A DNA stretch of 5,269 bases, taken from contig CALBVI010000030.1 in the NCBI GenBank assembly GCA_937969395.1, positions 1-5,269 on the forward strand. The letters run 5' to 3'. Source of the stretch: an uncultured Spongiibacteraceae bacterium (GTDB lineage Bacteria; Pseudomonadota; Gammaproteobacteria; Pseudomonadales; Dasaniaceae). The notes under the pieces were generated by a model. It was not told where the DNA came from. It searched no databases and saw nothing but the letters and a program-made list of their open reading frames with translations. Below, in pieces: positions 1 through 5,269 of the stretch. Position numbers and translations under genes: made by a program. Positions within the stretch are counted from its first letter, which is position 1. Every line of letters starts with the position of its first letter.

Positions 1-399
1 CCTCAAGGTGGTATTAATCAAGACGAAAGCCCTGAACAAGCTTTGTTTAGAGAGTTGCAAGAAGAGGTTGGTCTAACGGAAAAAGATGTCGAAGTGTTGG
101 CTTGTACTCGGGGCTGGTTACGATATCGGCTGCCGCAGCGTCTGTTGCGGCGTGACAGTAAACCTTTGTGTATTGGGCAAAAGCAAAAATGGTTTTTGTT
201 AAGAATGCTGTCTGATGATGCTCAAGTATCTTTTGATAGTGATCAAAAGCCGGAGTTTGATCAGTGGCGCTGGGTAAGTTATTGGTATCCCTTAGATCAA
301 GTAGTACCCTTTAAGAAAGAAGTGTATCGCCGTGCGTTGAAAGAATTGGCACCCAAGCATAGCCGCTTGGTGGCTGATGAATTAATGCGTACAGGGTAA
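1..399 (+). CDS. rppH: RNA pyrophosphohydrolase RppH (Nudix hydrolase), 5' end outside window
   Basis: RppH removes pyrophosphate from the triphosphorylated 5' end of mRNAs in the cytoplasm, leaving a monophosphate that stimulates RNase E-dependent decay. The frame is open from base 1 and ends at TAA 397-399, giving 132 visible residues. The Nudix box (G-x5-E-x7-REUxEExGU) starts at visible residue 3 and includes the metal-binding glutamates E18, E21 and E22, which match E53, E56 and E57 of E. coli RppH. Downstream, the stretches [24 protein letters not shown] and WRWVSYWYP are hallmark RppH/NudH sequence and separate it from other Nudix families. By comparison with E. coli, about 35 N-terminal residues are missing, so the full protein would be near 167 residues. 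An internal TTG at 43 lies inside the Nudix box and is not the start. ptsP follows after 41 bases, the usual gammaproteobacterial arrangement. Confidence 0.97.
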   Translation, partial: PQGGINQDESPEQALFRELQEEVGLTEKDVEVLACTRGWLRYRLPQRLLRRDSKPLCIGQKQKWFLLRMLSDDAQVSFDSDQKPEFDQWRWVSYWYPLDQVVPFKKEVYRRALKELAPKHSRLVADELMRTG

Positions 400-425
400 A
401 ATCGCAGGTAGCGAATCTTTTCAAC

Positions 426-430
426 GGAAG
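426..430 (+). promoter_or_regulatory. Ribosome binding site of ptsP
   Basis: GGAAG lies 10 bases upstream of the ATG at 441. It supports that start over the in-frame ATG at 453, which has only the A-rich first codons in front of it. The alternative cannot be excluded, because E. coli PtsP begins at the position matching 453. Confidence 0.6.
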
Positions 431-440
431 TTAAAATTTT

Positions 441-2726
441 ATGCAAAAAAGCATGCTTAAATCTTTACGCAGCATAGTACATGAAGTTAATGCTGTGGAT
501 GACTTGCAGTCAGTGCTGGATATTACGGTATCCCAGGTTCTGTCAGCTATTGGCACTGAGGTCTGCTCTATTTATTTACGTGAGCCCTCTTTGAATCGTC
601 TCGTGTTTATGGCGACTGAAGGGCTCAATAAAGACTTTGTTGGCAAGGTGTCAATGGCTTGTGACGAAGGTCTTGTAGGTCAGGTTGCTATGAGAGAGGA
701 GCCGATCAATTTAGATGATGCGGTATCTCACCCTCACTTCTTTCATATGCCGGGTATTGGCGAAGAGTCTTTTTCTGCGTTCTTAGGTGTTCCGATTATT
801 CATCAGCGTGAAATGCTGGGTGTGTTGATTATTCAGCAGGCTGAGCGACGTCGCTTCGATGAGAATGATGAGGCTTTTCTAATTACCGTTTCAGCCCAGT
901 TGGCTGGCATTATTGCCCACGCGCAGGCGACGGGATCAATTGTCTCTATTGATCCTAATGATGATGCTCGTCGCAGCGCTAAGTTCCGCGGTGTGCCGGG
1001 AGCCCCTGGCGTATCTATTGGTCATGCCGTGGTGGTTTCGCCGCTAGCTGATTTGTATTCAGTACCTTCAAGGCGCTGTAAAAACTCAGTAGAAGAGCTG
1101 GAGTTTTTTCATGAGTGCCTGGAGGCGGTGCGAGAAGATATAAGAGCTTTAGATCGCAATTTATCGAGCCGGTTGGCACCGGAAGAGCGTGCATTATTTG
1201 ATGTTTACCTTGGTATGTTGGATGACAATGCGCTGGCTGCGGAAGTTGATCAACTCATCAATGATGGTGAGTGGGCGCAGGGTGCGCTGAGTGTTGTTAT
1301 GCGCAAGCATATTCGTACATTTGAGTCGATGGAGGATGCTTATTTACAAGAGCGTTCAACTGATGTGAAAGATCTAGGGCGGCGAGTACTGTCCTATCTA
1401 CAGTCGGCAAATACTGCGCCGATTGAGTATCCTGAGCGCACCATTTTAATCGGCGAAGAATTAACGGCGTCGATGTTAGGGGAAGTGCCCCCGGGTAAAT
1501 TAGTCGGTTTGGTGTCGGTTCGTGGTTCAGGTAATTCACACGTCGCTATTTTGGCTCGATCAATGGGGATCTCCACCGTAATGGGGGCGTTAGATTTACC
1601 TTTTACGCAGTTAGAAGGCGATCAGATTATTGTTGATGGCTATAACGGCCATGTTTACATTAATCCCTCAGATGAACATTACGATCATTTTCAGGCTATT
1701 TATGAAGATGAATTGCAGGTTAATAAAAACCTTGAAGCATTAAAAGAGTTGCCCTGTGTTACTACCGACGGTCACCAGCTGTCAGTTTTTGTTAATACTG
1801 GTCTGCAGGCCGATATTGTTAGATCGTTAAATTTGGGTGCTGAAGGCGTTGGTCTTTATCGTACCGAGGTTCCTTTTTTGTTGCGTGAGCGATTCCCGAG
1901 TGAGGAGGAGCAGCGACAGATATACCGTGAGCAGCTTGAGGCTTTCGCGCCTATGCCTGTCACCATGAGAACATTGGATGTGGGTGGTGACAAAGCCCTG
2001 CCTTACTTTCCAATTGAAGAAGATAATCCTTTTCTTGGTTGGCGCGGCATACGAGTTACGTTGGATCACCCTGAAATATTTTTAGTGCAAGTTAGGGCGA
2101 TGATGAAGGCCAATGCCGGATTGAATAATTTACGTATTTTATTGCCGATGATTAGTGGTATTCCTGAATTGGAAGAAGCGCTAGAGTTAATTTATCGGGC
2201 ACATGATGAGTTGGTAGAAGAATTGGGTTTTGATTTGGTTCTACCTAAAATAGGTGTGATGATTGAGGTGCCATCGGCAGTTTATCAAGCTAAGGAGCTG
2301 GCGAGACGTGTAGAATTTTTATCCGTGGGTTCAAATGATTTGACGCAATATTTGTTAGCGGTTGATCGTAACAATCCACGTGTTGCGGACTTGTTTCAAT
2401 CGCTTCACCCTTCGGTATTACAGGCGCTTAAGAGCATTGCTGATGATGCCAAGTTAGAGGGTCGTGATGTAAGTATTTGTGGTGAGTTAGCCGGTGAGCC
2501 GGGAGGAGCCATTTTACTTATGGCTATGGGTTACGACGTACTATCAATGAATGCGACCATTTTGCCAAAAATAAAATCAGTTATACGAAGTATTAGCATG
2601 GAGCACGCTAAAGACTTGCTGGAGCAGGTAATGCAGATGGAGCGTGCTGAACATATTAATGAGTTTATGGTGCATGCTTTAAAAGGCTTAGACAATAAAC
2701 ATATTGTACCTGTTGAGATGGCATAG
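441..2726 (+). CDS. ptsP: Phosphoenolpyruvate-protein phosphotransferase PtsP (enzyme I-Ntr)
   Basis: PtsP takes phosphate from phosphoenolpyruvate onto a histidine and passes it to NPr (PtsO), the first step of the cytoplasmic nitrogen-PTS relay that ends at EIIA-Ntr (PtsN). The relay affects nitrogen and potassium balance and carbon storage in proteobacteria. At 761 residues it is close to the 748 of E. coli. Residues about 15-160 form a GAF sensor domain (TEVCSIYL, DEGLVGQV, FLGVPII), which sets it apart from the sugar enzyme I. The enzyme I part begins near residue 183 (RGVPGAPGVSIG). The phosphohistidine domain carries GSGNSHVAILARSMGI with H367 as the phosphorylated residue. The C-terminal PEP-binding barrel shows GAEGVGLYRTE (R474), RTLDVGGDK (R510), GSNDLTQY and the catalytic cysteine C680 in SICGELAG. 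No catalytic residue is missing. The gene follows rppH closely and is followed by a long hairpin. ptsN and ptsO are not in the window. Confidence 0.97.
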   Translation: MQKSMLKSLRSIVHEVNAVDDLQSVLDITVSQVLSAIGTEVCSIYLREPSLNRLVFMATEGLNKDFVGKVSMACDEGLVGQVAMREEPINLDDAVSHPHFFHMPGIGEESFSAFLGVPIIHQREMLGVLIIQQAERRRFDENDEAFLITVSAQLAGIIAHAQATGSIVSIDPNDDARRSAKFRGVPGAPGVSIGHAVVVSPLADLYSVPSRRCKNSVEELEFFHECLEAVREDIRALDRNLSSRLAPEERALFDVYLGMLDDNALAAEVDQLINDGEWAQGALSVVMRKHIRTFESMEDAYLQERSTDVKDLGRRVLSYLQSANTAPIEYPERTILIGEELTASMLGEVPPGKLVGLVSVRGSGNSHVAILARSMGISTVMGALDLPFTQLEGDQIIVDGYNGHVYINPSDEHYDHFQAIYEDELQVNKNLEALKELPCVTTDGHQLSVFVNTGLQADIVRSLNLGAEGVGLYRTEVPFLLRERFPSEEEQRQIYREQLEAFAPMPVTMRTLDVGGDKALPYFPIEEDNPFLGWRGIRVTLDHPEIFLVQVRAMMKANAGLNNLRILLPMISGIPELEEALELIYRAHDELVEELGFDLVLPKIGVMIEVPSAVYQAKELARRVEFLSVGSNDLTQYLLAVDRNNPRVADLFQSLHPSVLQALKSIADDAKLEGRDVSICGELAGEPGGAILLMAMGYDVLSMNATILPKIKSVIRSISMEHAKDLLEQVMQMERAEHINEFMVHALKGLDNKHIVPVEMA

Positions 2727-2737
2727 TTTTCTTTGTA

Positions 2738-2778
2738 ACTCTTTAATAAAAAATGAATCTCATTTTTTATTAAAGAGT
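2738..2778 (+). terminator. Long AT-rich hairpin after ptsP, probable terminator of rppH-ptsP
   Basis: Two 19-base arms (2738-2756 and 2760-2778) are perfectly complementary around a 3-base loop, ATC. The repeat starts 11 bases after the ptsP stop codon. Only 3 of the 19 pairs are G-C. A run of six T (2763-2768) lies inside the 3' arm, and no T-run follows the full stem. A shorter inner stem (about AAATGA/TCATTT) followed by this T-run would look more like a conventional intrinsic terminator. The position and perfect symmetry favour a terminator or mRNA 3'-end stabilising structure, although it is not a textbook rho-independent terminator. Confidence 0.65.
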
Positions 2779-3144
2779 ATTCTCCTCACAGTTAATTCCT
2801 TTTCTATTTAAATAACAATGCGGCGTGAGTCGCTGTGATAGCTTTTGGCCGGTAGGGTCTAGAGTTTTCTCTTTCGTTGCTTGTCATTAATTTTTTTGTT
2901 GGGTGCTCTGCAGTTTGAGTTGAGCATTTTTGCTTCGAATTGTTAGGTTTCTATCTGGTCAGTCTGGATAGTAAAGATATTCGGGTGGTCAGGTGAGGAA
3001 AAGGCTCTGGTGTCGACAGTAATAATTAAATTGAGCACATAATGCTGGTTATCGCTTTATAACAGTGGTGGTAGCTCTGTTACCTAAAAGTAGCTTGCGG
3101 CATAATGTACCGCTTATTGATAATAAACTATCTGGTAATTTTCG
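2779..3144. other. Gene-free spacer between ptsP and lgt
   Basis: This stretch of about 366 bases has no long open frame on either strand with recognisable protein sequence. The only small + strand ATG frame I read (2818) stops after six codons. It contains several short T-runs (for example 2891-2897), weak 4-5 bp stems (AGAG/CTCT near 2860, GTTAT/ATAAC around 3049-3063) and candidate -10 elements in its last 100 bases. I recognise no tRNA, riboswitch or known small RNA. It most likely holds the promoter and untranslated leader for lgt-thyA-folA. A small RNA is possible but unsupported. Confidence 0.6.
3077..3106 (+). promoter_or_regulatory. Candidate sigma-70 promoter for lgt-thyA-folA
   Basis: CATAAT at 3101-3106 matches five of six bases of the -10 consensus and sits about 40 bases before the lgt start. 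CTGTTA at 3077-3082 is a weak -35 match (three of six) at 18-base spacing. A second possible -10, TATAAC at 3058-3063, has TTGAGC (3031-3036) upstream, but at an unfavourable 21-base spacing. A promoter in this region is expected because the preceding unit appears to end at the hairpin. Which element is used is a guess. Confidence 0.3.
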
Positions 3145-3948
3145 ATGTTAGTTCACCCAAATTTTGATCCGGTGATTGTAGCCGTAGGCCCAGTATCTGT
3201 GCATTGGTATGGGTTTATGTACTTGCTGGCTTTTTGTTCAGCGTGGTGGCTTGCGGTACGTCGTGCTAGCGTGCCATCTTCACCGATTAAGCGTGATCAA
3301 GTGGATGATTTGATTTTTTATGGCGCACTTGGTGTCGTGCTCGGTGGCCGTTGTGGTTATGTACTGCTTTATAATTTTGATAAATTTATTGCCGACCCTT
3401 TGTGGTTGTTTAAGGTTTGGGAGGGTGGCATGGCATTCCATGGTGGTCTACTGGGCGTGTTATTGGCTATGACGCTATATGCTAGGCATCTAAAGATTAG
3501 TGCAGGTGCCCTGTGGGATTTTGTCGCACCGATTGTGCCGCTGGGTTTGGGCTTTGGGCGCATGGGTAACTTTATTGGTCAGGAGCTGTGGGGGCGAGTT
3601 GCTGACCCTGCGGTGGTGCCTTGGGCGATGCTCTTCCCCAAGGATCCTTCAGCGTTACCTAGGCATCCTTCGCAGCTCTACCAGGTCGGTTTTGAAGGTA
3701 TTCTATTATTTGCGATTGTTTATATTTTCTCCGCGAGACCAAGGCCTACGTGGTCTGTGAGTGGCTTGTTTTTAGTTTGTTATGGTTGTTTTCGACTTGT
3801 GGCTGAGTTTTTCAGAGAGCCGGATGAGCATATTGGCTTTGATGTTTTTGGCTGGATAACACGGGGCCAATTGCTGTCGGCTCCAATGATTATCGTTGGT
3901 CTGTTTTTGATGATTTATGCGTACCGTCAGGTGCGAGTTGCTAAATAG
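3145..3948 (+). CDS. lgt: Prolipoprotein diacylglyceryl transferase Lgt
   Basis: Lgt is an inner-membrane enzyme that moves a diacylglyceryl group from phosphatidylglycerol to the lipobox cysteine of prolipoproteins, the first step of lipoprotein maturation before LspA and Lnt. The 267 residues are largely hydrophobic, consistent with the family's seven membrane segments. The N-terminus (HPNFDPVIVAVGP, then HWYGFMY with Y22) aligns with family starts and supports ATG 3145. Key residues seen are H99 in GGMAFHGG (E. coli H103), R139, N142, E147 and G150 in the GRMGNF-IGQELWG signature (R143, N146, E151, G154), and Y213 and R217 in YGCFR (Y235, R239). One signature position differs: G145 stands where E. 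coli has N149. The periplasmic loop before LPRHPSQLYQ is short, as in Pseudomonas, which explains the length below the 291 of E. coli. No strong Shine-Dalgarno sequence precedes the start. thyA follows after 50 bases. Confidence 0.97.
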   Translation: MLVHPNFDPVIVAVGPVSVHWYGFMYLLAFCSAWWLAVRRASVPSSPIKRDQVDDLIFYGALGVVLGGRCGYVLLYNFDKFIADPLWLFKVWEGGMAFHGGLLGVLLAMTLYARHLKISAGALWDFVAPIVPLGLGFGRMGNFIGQELWGRVADPAVVPWAMLFPKDPSALPRHPSQLYQVGFEGILLFAIVYIFSARPRPTWSVSGLFLVCYGCFRLVAEFFREPDEHIGFDVFGWITRGQLLSAPMIIVGLFLMIYAYRQVRVAK

Positions 3949-3981
3949 CTGAGTTAGAGCAGTCATTAGGCTTTTTTAAGT

Positions 3982-3992
3982 GAGGATTAGGA
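3982..3992 (+). promoter_or_regulatory. Ribosome binding site of thyA
   Basis: Two purine-rich matches occur before the ATG at 3999: GAGGA (3982-3986) and AGGA (3989-3992). The second lies at the favourable distance of 6 bases. They fix the thyA start, which also matches the family N-terminus MKQYL. Confidence 0.65.
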
Positions 3993-3998
3993 TAGGTT

Positions 3999-4838
3999 AT
4001 GAAGCAATATCTCGATTTGATGCAAGACGTTGTTGATAGTGGTACTGATAAAAGTGATCGAACCGGAGTGGGTACGCGCTCGGTTTTTGGCCGCCAGATA
4101 CGCTTTGATTTAAGTGCGGGTTTTCCGCTGGTGACCACTAAAAAAATCCACTTAAAAAGCATTATCTATGAGCTGATTTGGTTTCTTAATGGCAGCACAG
4201 ATAATAATTGGCTGAAGGATCGTGGTGTCTCTATCTGGAATGGCTGGGCCTTGCCTAATGGTGATCTGGGGCCTATCTACGGTAAACAGTGGCGTAGCTG
4301 GGCTTGCCCTGATGGCAGCACCATTGATCAAATAGAAGAGCTAATACGGATGATTAAGGCTAAGCCTGATTCGAGGCGCTTGATTGTCAGTGGCTGGAAT
4401 CCCGCTGATTTGCCGGATGAGTCGGTTGGGCCGCAACAAAATGTTGAGCAGGGGCGAGCAGCGTTGCCGCCCTGCCATACGCTGTTTCAGTTTTATGTCA
4501 CTAACGGCAAGCTGTCATGTCAGCTTTATCAGCGCAGTGCGGACTTATTTTTAGGGGTGCCCTTTAATATTGCGAGTTATTCGTTACTGACGCATATGGT
4601 GGCTCAGCAGTGCGATTTAGAGGTCGGGGAGTTTGTCCATACCTTTGGTGATTGTCATTTGTACAGTAATCATTTGACTGATTCTATTGTTTTTGAGCAG
4701 TTGGGCCGTGAGCCACGGTCCTTGCCGAGGCTTGTTATTAAACGTAAGCCGGAAAGTATTTTTGACTACGAATTTGAAGATTTTGAATTCGAGGGTTACG
4801 AGCCTCATGGCATTATTAAGGCGCCTATTGCCATATAG
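3999..4838 (+). CDS. thyA: Thymidylate synthase ThyA
   Basis: ThyA methylates dUMP to dTMP with 5,10-methylene-tetrahydrofolate, yielding dihydrofolate; it is a cytoplasmic homodimer and the de novo source of thymidylate. The sequence is the classical ThyA type, not flavin-dependent ThyX. The nucleophile is C159 in [10 protein letters not shown] (E. coli C146). Phosphate-binding arginines are R21 (SDRTGVGT), R126 and R127 (DSRRLIVS) and R179 (CQLYQRS). D182, N190 (PFNIASY), H220 and Y222 (HLYSNH) match E. coli D169, N177, H207 and Y209. The C-terminus ends in the family's KAPxAI with a terminal isoleucine, so the protein is complete. It has 279 residues against 264 in E. coli. Thirteen of the extra residues lie between W133 and C159 (roughly 136-153), and two lie after Y222. 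Similar longer forms occur in Pseudomonas relatives as I recall. folA follows after 19 bases and recycles its dihydrofolate product. Confidence 0.98.
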   Translation: MKQYLDLMQDVVDSGTDKSDRTGVGTRSVFGRQIRFDLSAGFPLVTTKKIHLKSIIYELIWFLNGSTDNNWLKDRGVSIWNGWALPNGDLGPIYGKQWRSWACPDGSTIDQIEELIRMIKAKPDSRRLIVSGWNPADLPDESVGPQQNVEQGRAALPPCHTLFQFYVTNGKLSCQLYQRSADLFLGVPFNIASYSLLTHMVAQQCDLEVGEFVHTFGDCHLYSNHLTDSIVFEQLGREPRSLPRLVIKRKPESIFDYEFEDFEFEGYEPHGIIKAPIAI

Positions 4839-4843
4839 CATAG

Positions 4844-4848
4844 TGGAA
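4844..4848 (+). promoter_or_regulatory. Ribosome binding site of folA
   Basis: TGGAA lies 9 bases before the ATG at 4858, in the 19-base gap after thyA. It is a moderate match and favours this start over the in-frame ATGs at 4888 and 4900. Confidence 0.45.
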
Positions 4849-4857
4849 ACTAATTGA

Positions 4858-5269
4858 ATGAATAAAAAACGGCATATTGATATTGCAATGATTGTTGCGA
4901 TGGCTGAAAACCAAGTGATAGGGCGAAATAATCAATTGCCTTGGCATTTGCCCAATGATCTTAAGTATTTTAAGGCGACGACTCTAGGTAAGCCTGTTGT
5001 TATGGGGCGTAAAACATTTGAGTCAATAGGGCGGCCGCTACCGGGGCGTACCAATATCGTAGTGACGACCAATAAGGCGTATTCCGCTGCTGGTATTGAG
5101 GTGGTACATGGTGTTGATCATGCGATAGAACGGGCTAAAGAGATTGCGCTGAATGATGGTATTAATGAAATAATGGTGATCGGGGGTGCACAATTATATG
5201 CTGATGTGCTGCCAAGAGCGGATCGACTTTATCTGACCTTGGTGCATGCCCAGGTGGAAGGAGATGCAT
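4858..5269 (+). CDS. folA: Dihydrofolate reductase FolA, 3' end outside window
   Basis: FolA reduces dihydrofolate to tetrahydrofolate with NADPH in the cytoplasm and is the target of trimethoprim. The frame is open from ATG 4858 to the window edge, giving 137 residues plus one base. Family motifs appear in order: substrate-site QLPWHLPNDLKYFK with W29 and the catalytic acid D34 (E. coli W22 and D27), NADPH-binding VVMGRKTFESIGRPLPGR, IMVIGGAQLY (the IGG cofactor loop), LYLT, and the VEGD strand at the edge. By comparison with the 159-residue E. coli enzyme, about 30-35 C-terminal residues are missing. The chosen start gives a polar N-terminus (MNKKRHID) about seven residues longer than E. 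coli. ATG 4888 or 4900 would cut into the first beta strand. The gene sits 19 bases after thyA, fitting translation from a shared transcript. Confidence 0.96.
   Translation, partial: MNKKRHIDIAMIVAMAENQVIGRNNQLPWHLPNDLKYFKATTLGKPVVMGRKTFESIGRPLPGRTNIVVTTNKAYSAAGIEVVHGVDHAIERAKEIALNDGINEIMVIGGAQLYADVLPRADRLYLTLVHAQVEGDA

Noticed and set aside
43..399. A separate short gene starting at TTG 43
   Set aside because: The TTG lies inside the Nudix box and the frame is open to base 1 with matching RppH sequence, so the gene starts upstream of the window.
1297..2069. Open frames on the minus strand inside ptsP
   Set aside because: They overlap a strongly conserved gene, resemble no known family, and are antisense shadows. 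The same applies to minus-strand frames in lgt and thyA.
2745..2773. Fur-box-like core AATGA-ATC-TCATT in the middle of the hairpin
   Set aside because: It resembles the symmetric core of a Fur site, but it lies just after the ptsP stop, far from any start codon, and the symmetry extends to 19 bases per arm, which fits an RNA hairpin better.
3114..3126. Small palindrome TTATTGATAATAA shortly before lgt, possible operator
   Set aside because: It is a 5-bp AT-only inverted repeat, of a kind expected by chance in an AT-rich leader, and it matches no operator convincingly.
2951..3136. Nine-base direct repeat CTATCTGGT at 2951-2959 and 3128-3136
   Set aside because: One 9-base match in about 400 bases is close to chance expectation, and the flanks do not extend it.
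3500..3760. Overlapping + strand frame of 86 codons inside lgt
   Set aside because: It is an out-of-frame shadow of lgt with no recognisable domain.
3949..3998. Possible terminator in the lgt-thyA gap (CTTTTTTAAG run)
   Set aside because: The T-run has no stable stem in front of it, so read-through into thyA is more likely.

Overview
The window reads as an ordinary stretch of gammaproteobacterial chromosome. It holds five same-strand (+) genes in the order rppH (5' end cut off), ptsP, lgt, thyA, folA (3' end cut off). All five translate cleanly, with no frameshift and with their key catalytic residues in place. The proteins resemble the Escherichia coli and Pseudomonas orthologues as I recall them, and rppH-ptsP-lgt-thyA is a classic gammaproteobacterial order. 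The moderate G+C, the 267-residue Lgt (Pseudomonas length rather than the longer E. coli form) and the thyA-folA linkage suggest a free-living, possibly marine, relative of the Pseudomonas/Cellvibrio side of the class. Species or genus cannot be fixed from this window.

Layout: 1-399 is the RNA pyrophosphohydrolase gene rppH, entering from the left edge. 441-2726 is ptsP, encoding the GAF-containing enzyme I of the nitrogen phosphotransferase system. It lies 41 bases after rppH and is probably in the same transcript. A perfect 19-bp AT-rich inverted repeat at 2738-2778 closes this unit. A gene-free stretch of about 366 bases follows (2779-3144); it probably carries the promoter and leader of the next unit, and I see no convincing gene in it. 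3145-3948 is lgt, 3999-4838 is thyA and 4858-5269 is the start of folA. The gaps of 50 and 19 bases suggest that these three are co-transcribed.

How the genes work together: RppH (mRNA 5'-end processing) and PtsP (PEP-dependent phosphorelay) are regulatory housekeeping functions. Lgt performs the first step of lipoprotein maturation in the inner membrane. ThyA and FolA form a metabolic pair: ThyA converts methylene-tetrahydrofolate to dihydrofolate while making dTMP, and FolA reduces dihydrofolate back to tetrahydrofolate.

I found no mobile element, CRISPR array, RNA gene, defence gene or obviously new system. The observations worth a second look are small: the long AT-rich hairpin, the empty spacer, a changed residue in the Lgt signature, the longer ThyA, and minor FolA active-site variation.
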